Source: Xiphias gladius (lineage: Eukaryota; Chordata; Actinopteri; Istiophoriformes; Xiphiidae). Taken from it: 64,000 nucleotides of DNA. A program made the position numbers and the translations under genes. A model generated the notes under the pieces. That model searched no databases. It was not told where the DNA came from and saw only the letters and a program-made list of their open reading frames with translations. The stretch spans positions 23,156,706 to 23,220,705 of the forward strand of contig NC_053417.1 of the NCBI RefSeq assembly GCF_016859285.1, given 5' to 3'. This document shows, piece after piece, positions 49,229 through 59,742 of the stretch (its first letter is position 1; each line of letters begins with the position of its first letter).

Positions 49229-51901
49229 CTGTAAAGACGAATGTTTGTTTTAAGAAACTGTTTGGCTTAATACATTATGATCGTACCTTAAAGGGGCACT
49301 CCACCAATTTTACACATCAAAATCGGTTTACTGGACGTGATTAGTACGACTTAGCCTGTGATAACTGTTGAATGTCTTCTGTGGCTCTGGAGGAGCTTTT
49401 TTTAAGTCTGTGACAACTAACCTGAATGATGTTACAGAGATTTCATTGGGGTTATTTCAGTTTGATCTTGGAGACCTATTTACAACAGAAAGCCTGCAAT
49501 TAAGATGGGAGGTGTGGAGTTTGAAAGACATGGGGGTTTATCAGGCAGGGAGGGTTGAATCAAAGGATTCATTGAGACGCATTATGGGAAATGTATGAGC
49601 CAGTGCTTTTGAACGTTTAACCCATATGAACTGTATAGAGACGCCTCTCTGGATGAAGCTTTCTAGATATTATATTTACATTAGATGATAAAATAATACA
49701 AGACAAAAAAAGTGTGTTTGACCTTAATCCACACTAGGGACAGAAATTCAATATCTTGGCCTCTTTCCTCGATTTTGTTCTCTCTCGTTTTAGTCTGGCT
49801 CTCGCTAGACTCCCATCTTTATGGAAGTGCAGTACTAAATTGCTGGAGTACCCCTTTCATGACTGTAAATACTGTACCTGGGGGCATCAGAATAAGCACT
49901 TGGATCCATGGGGTCCATCTCATCATCTTTTCTACCTGAAAGGAAAATAAATATGTAACATCCATTCATGTAAAAAGCATCATCAATAAGAAAATTCTTG
50001 TGTTGTATGTGACAGATGTAAACATTACCTCTTTTGCTCTTGCTGTATGGTGCAATGTCTTCCCTCCTCTGCTTTCTTCTGTCTCTGTCCCTCCCGTCAT
50101 CCCTCTCTCGGTCTCTTTCCCGTTCCCTCTCCCGCTCTCTGTCTCTGTCCCGCTCTCGCTCTCTGTCAGACTTGTCAAACTGCCTCTCAACTCTTTCTTC
50201 TCCTCCTCCATCAACTAAAACGTAAAAATAAAATAAAGGCAATAGTCACAAAATAAACCATTGCCAGAGTTTGGTCAAAGAAAAAAAAAAAAACAACAAA
50301 ACTTAATTCTGAGATGACTTGCCACATGTAGATCAGACCAACAATGCTTTCTGAGTCATACATGAAAAGTATAACAGATGTCCATGGTGTTAGGACAGCA
50401 ACTGACCTAACATACTTTAATCTGCTTTTAACTCCTACCCTCACCCAAGCAAGTAGTTAATACTCTGTGGCTTAGACCAAGCCTTATATCTGTATCATAT
50501 TTTTTTCCCCCTATGAATTAAGACCCTTGACCTGTCTTACCAAATAAAGTAACATGGTGTCCCATGGCACAGAGAAGGCTCAAAAGTGTGTTCCAGCCCC
50601 CCCCGCCACCAGCATGCTAACCGACTACAGCAAACTCCGACTGAAGCTGCACAGCATGTTGATCAAACCACCAAGCAACAGCCATGTAGTCACCCTCAGC
50701 TAGCTCCGTCTTAGCAAACATCACGAGGTCACAACACAAGTTGGAGAGTATAGAGGTTTTATAATGTCATACCTCTTAGTTTCTTGGCAGCTTTTGTCAG
50801 CACTGCAGATGGGTCATTCGGGGACAGCCAAGCCACCAAATCTGTCTCCACATTCCAGTAGTATGGAAGACCACTGTGGTTTGAAGAAGAAATGAAAATA
50901 AGACAGATTAATTTGCAGCCATAATGTAAATAATAATCTGTGATACATATTAATGAGGAAACTGATTGATTGAATTTATCTGATGATTAAACATACACTA
51001 TAGCTCAGTAGTTGGTGTAGTAGCAGTACAATCATTAAAGATAAAAACAGTAAGACAGGATGTCTGATTTCCATTGTGGTCCTTAGAAAGACAATAAAAC
51101 AACAAAATACTGCACCGTAAAACCAAAAATACATGTAGCAGTGGCGTTGCTCAGTTTACACGTATGAAGTTTTTTCCTCACTAACAGTGAAAATTAGTTA
51201 ATTGCGTGTCGTTTTTATTTCATTCCAGCAGTTCTTATTGCAAAATGTTCTTTCTTAAAGTCTGTTTTTATTTCACAGCCATTTGAACCACTTTTCATCA
51301 CAAAGTCCCTTAATAATTCAGGCTACGAGGCCAGATTTATTGCAAGTACAAATAATGTAGCGGGAAAAACAGACATTTTTAAATACGCTATGTCAGTGGC
51401 AGAAGGAGGTTGATGTTCCTGTGTAAGCTGTTATAAAAAGTCTGCTGGGTTTGAGTCTCAGTTTAACCATATAATAAACACACCAGAGCAAAAACAGATA
51501 CGATTTTATGGGACTTCAATCTCCTGAAACTGGTACGAGAGTTACTGGACTCGGTTATATCGGTAAACGGTAACAACATATTGTAGAAATCAATTATATA
51601 CGTACCAAGCGGGGTCAAACACTTTGTACCAGTTTGGTGGTAGATTCTCTAGTCTTGTGGCTTCATAATCTACGTTGTTGTCATCGTAATCTTCAGCAAT
51701 AATCTCCTCATCTGCCTCTGGATGAATTGGAGGAGAAACATTAGTACATGACACATAAAGAAAGCATAAAGCATAAAGAAAAATGTCTGAATGCTACGGA
51801 CCCAGGGTGTTCTTAAAAAAAAATTTCCTTCTACCTTGCTCCGTCGGTTTAACAATCCCTCTCTTGGCCAAGCGGGCCAGCAGTGCCGGAGGTAGAGGCA
51901 T
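49078..51901 (-). CDS. pqbp1: Polyglutamine-binding protein 1 (6 coding exons, 224 aa)
   Basis: This nuclear splicing and transcription adaptor binds the U5 protein TXNL4A through its C-terminus and proline-rich partners through its WW domain. The six exons join in frame to 224 codons and a stop, against 265 in human. Domains by residue: conserved N-terminus [16 protein letters not shown] (1-16), acidic [10 protein letters not shown] (26-35), WW about 47-80 with W52 and W75, a polar Arg/Asp/Glu repeat region about 94-145, then [20 protein letters not shown] and a C-terminal segment (182-216) almost identical to human. The polar region is shorter than in human. The start ATG follows a splice acceptor by one base, so the 5' UTR is mostly on a separate upstream exon. 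Confidence 0.96.
49290..49858. mobile_element. Inverted-repeat element in the last pqbp1 intron
   Basis: Ends AAGGGGCACTCCACCAATTT and AAATTGCTGGAGTACCCCTT are inverted repeats with two mismatches in 20. The interior of about 530 bases includes CGCATTATGGGAAATGTATG and has no transposase. It fills most of the intron. Confidence 0.7.
49878..49935 (-). CDS. pqbp1: pqbp1 exon: [12 protein letters not shown] segment
   Basis: This 58-base exon encodes [19 protein letters not shown] (human: RKDEELDPMDPSSYSDAP). The acceptor is attttcctttcag and the donor CCCAG|gtacag. A transposon copy ends about 20 bases past the donor. Confidence 0.95.
50029..50214 (-). CDS. pqbp1: pqbp1 exon: polar-residue region
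   Basis: It encodes a run of Arg-Asp/Arg-Glu dipeptides after RQFDKSDRE, then [14 protein letters not shown] (human: HHRREELAPYPKSKK). In human this region has DR and heptad repeats; here the repeats are shorter and nearly all Arg, Glu and Asp. Confidence 0.94.
50773..50873 (-). CDS. pqbp1: pqbp1 exon: second half of WW
   Basis: It encodes [19 protein letters not shown] then a stretch ending [10 protein letters not shown] (human: CGLPYYWNADTDLVSWLSP and TKSAKKLR). The acceptor is cttcaaaccacag and the donor AGAG|gtatga. Confidence 0.95.
51606..51717 (-). CDS. pqbp1: pqbp1 exon: acidic segment and first half of WW
   Basis: It encodes [20 protein letters not shown] and [15 protein letters not shown]. 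The acceptor is aattcatccag and the donor GCTTG|gtacgt. Confidence 0.95.
51835..51901 (-). CDS. pqbp1: pqbp1 first coding exon
   Basis: The ATG follows the acceptor tgtttcag by one base. It encodes [20 protein letters not shown] then EQ (human: [20 protein letters not shown]). The donor is GCAAG|gtagaa. Confidence 0.95.
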
Positions 51902-52219
51902 CCTGAAACACAGAGGAGGGAGGACTAAGTCATGACGGGAACCTTTACTTGCTGACTAGAGCCAGTGGAAGCAGGGACACATAGATTTCGTCAAAAAATA
52001 TACAGTTACCTAAACACCCAAATAGTGAAAATAAAAAGAATACTGGACTGACACCAAATTAAATTTTTCAGCTGATACTGCCCAATATTAATATTATGCC
52101 CATGTAATCTATCTGTGCAGCTACAGCAGGTAGTTTTTTAAAAAAATAACTAAAAGTTTACCACTACAGTGATTTAAAAAAAAACCAAACACAAACTACG
52201 GTGTTTGGTGGTGTGTCAA

Positions 52220-52640
52220 ACTGAAATGATAAGATGACTGATCAATTTGTCAATCAACAGAAAGTGTATTAATTTTGATAACGATTAATCGCTTCAGTCA
52301 TTCTTCAAGCAAAGATTGAAAAATTCTCTCGCTCCAGCTTCTAAAATGTGGTGATTTGGTGTCTTTTTTGGTCAGACATGACCGGAAATTGATAATCTTA
52401 AAGCTTTAGTCAGACAAATCGAGCAAACTGAAGACATTTCTGTGGCGTCTAAGAAATTGTGAATGCCAGTTTTTCACTATTTTTTCTACTTTTTTCTTTA
52501 TTTTTTCACTATTTTTGGGGTTGGGGCTGTTGGAGAACAAAACAAGCAATTTGAAGACGTGATCTGGAGCTCCGGGAAACTGCAGTGGACATTAGTTAAG
52601 AAAATAATCAACAGATTAATCAACAACACCTAGTATTGCT
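52220..52640. repeat. Family B repeat upstream of pqbp1 coding exons
   Basis: It contains CTGATCAATTTGTCAATCAA, GATTAATCGCTTCAGTCATT, then TCCAGCTTCTAAAATGTGGT and AATAATCAACAGATTAATCA. It lies in the 5' intron of pqbp1. Confidence 0.55.
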
Positions 52641-53949
52641 TTGTATTAATTGCTAAAATTGTACATGTCCTACTTTGCATGATGCTTTCCCCACTCTTCT
52701 AAGCTTTTTATCCTGTTCAGCTGATTCATGTTATCGCCTGCTTTCTCCATGCTTTGTGCTCTATTGTTGCTTGAGTGGCTAATTTAACATCTGGCCAAGC
52801 GACAACAGTTGAAATCAGGCTTTTGCCTGACACTGGACCATTTACAGTGATGTTCATTTGCACTGTCCAAGCAAAAATTAACACACAAAATAAATGAAAA
52901 ACAAAATCAAATAATGAAACTAACAATCAGCTGCGGCCCTAGTGGTATTAACAATATTAATTATTAGTAGTATTAAACTCTAAATTCATGTAGCTGCTTA
53001 TTTTACCACTGTCAATGGAAAGTACTGGTAAAGTCAGTAACGGTGCAACAGGGCTAAAGACACATGCAACCATAAGAGTGTGGTCCAACGGCAACATTGC
53101 TGTGGTTCCCCTGAACAATTATCCTGGGGCCACACATTTTAGAACAGAGTTTGACCACTTGGTCACACGACCTGGAAGCTATTGAAAAAAAATATATATA
53201 TATTTAAATAAAGTACTAACAATTAGTGTTAAGTGGTGTAATCTCATGCAAGTCAACGTGGAGGTATTGAAAAACTGCGGGTGTAGCAGTAATTTAGAGA
53301 TGCTCCCTAACGTAACGTTCTCATGGGGGGTGGGTGAGCTGTTACTGCGAACCCCGGTCGTCCAGAGGTCTTCCGAGCTGTTGACTATCCCACCTCTAAC
53401 TAATTTCACCGCAGCATTAAAGCCTTTTTTTTTTTTTTTTGCATTTTGACAAATAGAAGAAAGGTTTTTTCATATTTGGAAGCGTTTCTTTAAAGAGTCT
53501 TTAGCTTCTCTGGGATAATCTAGTCCGGATTTTGATCTGGACCTGGTCCGATGTGGTGTAGAGGTGAGAAAAGGACCAGCTTTCCCCTTAAAACTGCCTA
53601 ATCGGAAGCCAGCTTCAGCGTCGTTCTAGGTCGTCCTCCTCCTGCATGCTGCTTTTGTACCTTTGTGGCTCCCGGTGAACCGTTTGTTTGTTTTTTGCTT
53701 GTATAGCTACGCTACCCTAAGTCGCTCTGGTTTGGATAAACGTTTCTTGACAGAAAAAAACAGGAGACAATCTGCATTTTGAAGTCATACGACACATATT
53801 TCAACAAAGTCGTTGCACCGCTCGCTCGGTAATTCCATAGCAACAGCTGAAAAATTAAACCGGCAAACACACACGTGCGTCTAGGAAATCATACATAAAC
53901 TACACAAATAATAAACTTACACTTTTCTATAAAAAAAATAATCAATTTA

Positions 53950-54068
53950 AATCATTTCGTCTTTACCTGGTTTAGGAAAATCCAAAGAGTGCACGACACG
54001 ACTTCCCAAAACAGCACACGGCGCGCACAGTGATGACGCTGCACAGTTCGCCTGACGACAAACAAACA
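53950..54068. promoter_or_regulatory. Shared divergent promoter of pqbp1 and timm17b
   Basis: On the minus strand a donor ACCAG|gtaaag at 53967/53966 marks a likely non-coding first exon of pqbp1. On the plus strand the timm17b ATG is at 54069. The two 5' ends are therefore no more than about 100 bases apart, in a CpG-richer segment. No TATA box is seen, as usual for divergent housekeeping promoters. Confidence 0.65.
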
Positions 54069-54094
54069 TGGAGGAGTATGCCCGTGAACCTTGG
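54069..54094 (+). CDS. timm17b: timm17b exon 1
   Basis: This tiny exon encodes MEEYAREP plus two bases of Cys9. The donor is CCTTG|gtgaga. Confidence 0.93.
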
Positions 54095-57000
54095 TGAGAT
54101 TAGTTTTTAAAACGTTTGCCTTTCTCTCCTTGCTCGAAGTTAGTCGACGTCGGGCATGGTGTCGTCTTTTTAGTGTCCCACGCAAGTTGTTGTGAGGGCA
54201 GAGAGGCTCTGTGGCACTGAGTCGGCCGGCTAGCTTAGTGAAGGGCCGGGGATATAAAGAGATAAAGCTGTGGACGGTCTGCTCCCACAGCAACTAGTTC
54301 AAGCCTAAGCAGCATTTTATGTGAATATGTCAGTGGGGTTTTTTTTGTTTTTTTTTTGTTTTTTGTTTTTAAAAGCAGAAGGTATGGTAAAAAGAAGAGA
54401 GTACACTCCAAAATTTTACTCACACGTTACTCATATAATATTGTATAGCTATGGGGGTGTTGTTGTAGCAATATTATTTGCAGATGTGGGTGAAGAGTTG
54501 TGACACTGTAGCTTAATTTGCAGCTTTGTGTGCGCTCAGATTTGTGAATGCCTGCAGGAATCGCTGAATGTGTAGTGCGACGTGCATGTGCACTGAGATT
54601 TGTGAATGGGTACGTGATTCTATAAATGTGTACAGGGATTTGTAACTGCATATTCAAAACCATAACTGTGCACTGAGGTTTTAAAATGTGTACACGAATT
54701 AGTGAATGTGAATAAGATTTGTTCATGTCTAGAAGAATTTGCAGATGTACACACTCAACAATTCTGAATGTAAGTGCCCTATTATTATGAATGAAAAAAT
54801 GTAAGTATTTAGTTTTGAGAGCTGGAAAAACTGATATTTCTTCATTTCCAACGGGTATGCCTCTCGATTCTCTTTTTACATGTGACTTTTGCTACGCTTC
54901 TGCTGTGTCTGATATCTCCAAATGTGTGTGGCAATATGTCTGTAGCTCAGGCTCACACAGTTTCTCAACTATCCACACACATTTGTATTTGTCAGTGTTT
55001 ACATTTGCACATGGACCCCAGGAAGAATAGTCGCGGTGATACAGTAGCCAAGTAGGGATCTAAATAAAGAACCCAACACGCACACACTTACAAATCATAT
55101 TGCTACAATAATCCCCCCATATGCTGTATAACTCAGTTTAAATTTGTGAATCTGAGCAAGCCTCCACCGATCAACAGTGAGACAGACTACAGTACCGATG
55201 TGAACTAAAGATAAACCATGAACCAGCTCCCAGGACACTGTGACTATGACTTTGATATTGCTGGTATATACATGCAGGGGTCTTGATAGAATGCCTGGTT
55301 ATGAATGTTAAAATAAATCTTTACTAAATCACTAACTTTTTTTTTTGTGTGAATTGCAGGCTACAGTTGTACAATACAATAATTTATATTTGCCTACGTT
55401 GGACCTAAACTAGGAATTATTTCATCATTGTTTAATGTGCCAATTTTTTTTAATTAATTATTTTTAACATCTTCTAATTGATTATTTTGTCCAATAAACA
55501 TTACACTCCAAAGAGACGGAATATACAATGATAAAAAAGAGGGAATAGCTGTGCTTTCTCATTTTCAGAGGGTGTGTATTTATGGGATGTCTGATATTTC
55601 TCCTTGATAAATGACTAAATCTATAAATCAGTTGTTAAATATGTTGTCAATCATTATTCTGTTGATTTATTAACTAATTGTTTCAGCATTTGTATGATGG
55701 TGCAGAAATAGTAAAAATATAAATAATTTTCGGATGTAATGACTCAAACTTTGATTTTGACTTTGATGTCAATTAAAAAATCGGATATTGACTTCACAAT
55801 CCAATATATATATATATATAAATATACTTTTGATGTTAAATGATTTATCCAATCTTTTCATTTCCTTCCCTCTCTTCTTAATGCCTTCCTGTAGTCCCTG
55901 GAGGATAGTGGATGACTGTGGCGGTGCTTTCACCATGGGTGCAATTGGAGGAGGGGTGTTCCAGGCAATCAAAGGCTTTCGCAACGCCCCTGCAGTGAGT
56001 TCCAAATACAGTTGTTTGCTCTCAGGCTCACGTCAGGCTTTCAAAGGCAGAACTGAACAGTGCTCTAATGTTTCAGGGTGTCGGACACCGACTGAGAGGT
56101 AGTGCAAATGCAGTGAGAATAAGAGCTCCACAGATTGGAGGTGAGGAGGTCTTGTTTTGTACCAATGCTAATCAAATGTTTACTTTACTAAGACTCATGG
56201 TTTTATACGGTGGCTTCATAAAGTATTCGGACGCCTTCACCTTTTGCACACTTTATTGTGTTGTAGATTTAATTTTAAATGGCCATTTTGGCCATAAATC
56301 TACACCCAGTAACCCATAGAGACAAAGTGAAAACATGCTGTTAGAAATGCGTTGCAGATTTGGTAATGGCCCTTTCTAAAAACATGTTTTCACTGTGTCA
56401 TCATAGGTCAGTGACTATGATTTATGGGCAAAAATGATAATTTCATCCATTTACAATTAAATCTACAACACCATAAAGTGTGCAAAAAGTGGAAGGGGTC
56501 TGAATACTTTCTGAAGCCACTGAATATGGTAATGGATCATCATACAACATGAGGGTATCATATCAAGTTATTTATTTGCAAAATTATTTATTTGTTTATA
56601 TTTGGGTGCTCAAAGGCCTCTCTCAGAATTACTGAGGGTCATAATTTCATTGTCTGAGAATGAAAGCACATACTGACCCAGACTTACCAACCCTCACAGG
56701 TTTGTTTTTGGTGGTATTACAGGTAGCTTTGCTGTATGGGGAGGGCTCTTCTCCACAATCGACTGTGGCCTAGTTCGCCTCAGAGGGAAAGAAGATCCTT
56801 GGAACTCCATAACAAGTGGTGCGCTGACTGGAGCTATCCTGACAGCACGCAGTAAGAAGAGGCCCATATAGTACTGATCTTACCATTGAGCTTGAAACCA
56901 CCTTGGCGTGTCACTGAGCGCACCAGGTTGACTGAATGCATTCATTTTGTGTTTTTCTCCAGGTGGGCCCTTAGCTATGATGGGCTCTGCCATGATGGGG

Positions 57001-57885
57001 GGGATTTTGCTCGCTCTCATTGAGGGTTTTGGGATCCTCCTTACCCGATATACAGCACAACAGTTTCAGAATCGTGAGTGAAGCTGAATGAGTTTTGCAA
57101 ATTCTATTTAAAGAAAAAAATAATAAAATCATCTAGTCCTTCAAAGTACTTCTGCAGTGTATTTAGAATCTCGGGTATTAATGTACATAATCTGTTTATC
57201 CGAATTTTCACTGCAGTATTGCTAATAAACAGTTTATAACCTTTGCTGAGCCGACACAATCTGCAACTGGTAGCTAACAGTGTTTTATTTTTTATTGTTT
57301 ATAATATATTAATAATATCATAATTTTTATTTGTTAACAAAATGAACAAGTGCTTTGTAAGGAAAAAGCATATTGTACCAGGTAGATGAAGACCTGGTAA
57401 AACATAGAAAATTTTGGGTCAGATTCAGGCAGATCCAGAGCTACAATGGTGCATATACGTAATACATCAGTTCGAGAGAGCAGGACGAAATCCATCACAG
57501 AATACAATGAGATTTCTTTACTGTGAATAGACCTTACCGTCGTTACATTTTCTCTGAGAAAGGTGTTTTCTGAAATGATGGAATTCCCTAACTGGAGAAG
57601 TGGATGTGACAGGCTGAGGAAAGGTTAGCACACCAAAAAGATTAATTTAACTGGAGAAATTGACAATATATGCAGTGTAACCATGTAGGTGTAGAGAAGC
57701 ATGCTCCATTGAAATCACGGAAGACAGTCTGCTACCACACCAAACATGACAACCAAACCCTTTTGTCTTTTCCTATTCCTCTTTCCCCTCCAGCTATTCC
57801 CTTTGTGGACGACCCCAGTCAGTTACCTCCGAGGGAAGGAGGTGAGCAGCAGCAGCAGCAGGGGGCAAAGCGTCAGTTTCAGTAG
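54069..57885 (+). CDS. timm17b: Mitochondrial import inner membrane translocase subunit Tim17B (6 exons, 173 aa)
   Basis: This is the core channel-forming partner of Tim23 in the TIM23 presequence translocase of the inner membrane. The six exons join in frame to 173 residues and a stop (human 172). It starts [19 protein letters not shown], with four predicted membrane helices about 17-36, 62-80, 87-106 and 112-134, and glycine-rich GXXXG-like packing ([24 protein letters not shown]). Cys9 and Cys78 are the pair expected to form the Tim17 disulphide. Its tail [14 protein letters not shown] matches TIMM17B rather than TIMM17A. A short polyglutamine run precedes the C-terminus, which human lacks. 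Confidence 0.94.
55895..55994 (+). CDS. timm17b: timm17b exon 2
   Basis: The acceptor is ttcctgtag and the donor TGCA|gtgagt. It encodes [20 protein letters not shown] and [13 protein letters not shown], the first membrane helix. Confidence 0.95.
56077..56140 (+). CDS. timm17b: timm17b exon 3
   Basis: The acceptor is aatgtttcag and the donor GGAG|gtgagg. It encodes [20 protein letters not shown], the matrix loop. Confidence 0.95.
56206..56524. mobile_element. Miniature inverted-repeat transposon (mariner-like) in timm17b intron 3
   Basis: The left end CGGTGGCTTCATAAAGTATT and the right end AATACTTTCTGAAGCCACTG are inverted repeats that stay matched for about 60 bases inward, including TGCACACTTTATTGTGTTGT. 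The flanks are TA-rich, as expected for TA target sites. The 319-base length excludes a transposase. Confidence 0.75.
56723..56851 (+). CDS. timm17b: timm17b exon 4
   Basis: The acceptor is ggtattacag and the donor CGCA|gtaaga. It encodes [20 protein letters not shown] and [20 protein letters not shown]. Confidence 0.95.
56963..57073 (+). CDS. timm17b: timm17b exon 5
   Basis: The acceptor is tttttctccag and the donor AATC|gtgagt. It encodes [20 protein letters not shown] and [12 protein letters not shown], the last membrane helix. Confidence 0.95.
57794..57885 (+). CDS. timm17b: timm17b exon 6
   Basis: The acceptor is tttcccctccag. It encodes [20 protein letters not shown], a run of Gln and GAKRQFQ, then TAG. 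Confidence 0.93.
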
Positions 57886-58970
57886 AGGGCAGTAAGGACT
57901 GAGACCAGCTGAGGACGCAGTGAGCCGGACCAGAGAGTAGGGAGTGTACCAAGATACTACAGCAGGTAGCAGGACGGCTGGGAAGTGGAGATACTGGTCC
58001 TTACAGCTGGGTTAAATAGTTGCACCATGTGCTAATACCTCAGGGGCAAACTACTGTGAATTTTAGTTATTTATGAGTGAATGTCTGTATGTGGACAGGG
58101 ATCCTTCTGACAAACCTCTTGTTTGCACCTCCAGCATCTCATGCCACATTTTCTGTATCGGTAGTAACTGTCTCATTGTTTGTGACCTTTTTGGGTTAAA
58201 TATGCAATTCTGAAATTTACAAATAGAATCTATTTGAGTATTCAACATCTAAGGAGCTTTTAATAATCAAGCATCCAAAGATTTTTATAATTGTACGCGT
58301 TCAGTAAACAATGGAGCCATTGCTTAAATGGCCGAAAAGTACAAAAGTGGTTGTGTGTGAGTAGTAAAGAAGAAGTGATGTTTGAGACATTACAACATCA
58401 CATTTGTTCAGTGAGGTTTAACCATGGAGAATGGTATTCCGCGAGTCCGTTGTCAAGTTTTAACAACATGTCAGCTGAGACAATCAGTGCAATGTTTTTT
58501 AAATTATGAGTTTGCTTAAGATGGTTCTAAGCTCAAAAAAAAAAAAAATCCTCATTCCTTTCTTTATTTGAAGTTTCTCCTCCCCTGGCAGCTTTTGTAC
58601 CTTTTGAATCTTTGTCGAAAAAAGTACATGATCTTACGTACTGGAATGGATTAGCTCAAGTTAGTGTCTGCAATACTGAAAAATAAGGATGAGTTCCTGG
58701 AAAATTACAGCTTGAATCACTTATACTTAGCCAGTCATCCCGCACCCCTTGTCACTTTGATTGCTGGCATATCCACCAAGCACTTTTTAAACTCGGTCTC
58801 TCTGTTCTCTTTAAAAGGGGTACAAAGCAGAGAGATGGTGCAGCATGATCCAGTGTTTTGCTGTCAAACAAAAATGTAGAGAGAGTGTTTATTTCATGTA
58901 TTGTCTTAACATATTTATTGTGCAGAAGTTGGAAAAAAAAACAAACAATAAAGGCATCAGATGTTCTTGA
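57886..58970 (+). other. timm17b: timm17b 3' UTR
   Basis: This runs from the stop to a poly(A) signal AATAAA at 58947-58952. It has no coding content and contains several T- and A-rich stretches. Confidence 0.6.
58947..58952 (+). terminator. timm17b: timm17b poly(A) signal
   Basis: AATAAA follows an A-rich run. No other good signal lies closer to the next gene. Confidence 0.6.
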
Positions 58971-59019
58971 AGGCTTTAATTGGTGTTATCTTGTCTGTCG
59001 CGGCCCTAGCTTTCACATG

Positions 59020-59723
59020 CACCTGGGCTCAGTGTCTCGCTATTTGCTGCCCCCCCCCCCCTGCCGCCTGTCTCCAGGTACCGCACCCGGCTGCTTCTGT
59101 CCAAGGTCCTGAAATAGGTTTCTCTAACTTGCCGCGCTGAACCGTCCTGTTCTTTTCCATCCGGACGCCCAACGTCCCCGCATCCCTCTCTTGCACTCAG
59201 CTTTAGCTCTGCGGCGGAATCGCAGAGAGCCAGAGCGCTCTTCCTCCCCCTGGATATATCCGCACCTTCCCTCCCCCTTGAAAGATTTCCACTGTCATCC
59301 TTTTTAAACGGCTCAGCCCGCCTAATCCTGACGGCTGACCACCGAGGGTACGGGGACGCGTTTGTTTTAATATTCCTCACCGTTACGTCCCCGCGTAGAT
59401 AAGAGCGACCGCGGGTTTTCGTTTAGACGCAGTGAGAAATTACCAGAAAGCGGCTTTAATAACTGGATATTCCGGGCTACGAGCAGGCGGTGAGCGCGAT
59501 GGCCCGTAGCTGCACCGGCGTGCTGCCTGTGGATATGAAATGACAGGCTGCAGATGGTCCCTTTTTTATTTTTTTATTTATTTATACAAAAGAACCCCTT
59601 GAAAGTTCTCTCTTTCCCTTCGGCGGCCGAATTTCTATCTGTGATCCGCTACGCGTCGCAGATTCCCCCGGAGGAGTTGATGGTGGGATTTCTGAAGTGA
59701 CTTCGTGGTGTTAAACTGCGGAC
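59020..59723 (+). promoter_or_regulatory. cacna1f: CpG-rich promoter and 5' UTR of cacna1f
   Basis: CpG is dense between about 59050 and 59720, in contrast to the AT-rich sequence on both sides. A G/C homopolymer lies near 59050-59062. The start codon follows at 59724. The transcription start is not resolved. Confidence 0.5.
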
Positions 59724-59742
59724 ATGGAAGGGCCAAAGAAAG
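59724..59742 (+). CDS. cacna1f: cacna1f exon 1
   Basis: A 19-base coding part, ATG then EGPKK, with donor AAAG|gtatgg. Assignment of this ATG depends on the in-frame join to the next exon. It is the only ATG that fits within the CpG-rich leader. Confidence 0.7.

Noticed and set aside
50000..50256. Plus-strand open frames over the pqbp1 polar-region exon
   Set aside because: They are antisense of a repetitive Arg/Glu/Asp coding exon that is clearly conserved on the minus strand.
51000..51030. tRNA-like string TAGCTCAGTAGTTGGTGTAG
   Set aside because: It resembles a tRNA A-box, but no B-box or cloverleaf follows at the right distance.
54520..54780. Repetitive-looking stretch with repeated TTTGTGAATG and TGTGCACTGAG blocks in timm17b intron 1
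   Set aside because: It may be an irregular tandem repeat, but units vary too much to define a period by eye.
56068..56319. Reading timm17b exon 3 through into the following sequence
   Set aside because: The frame runs into a miniature transposon. The donor GGAG|gtgagg and the join to exon 4 reproduce the known Tim17 protein.
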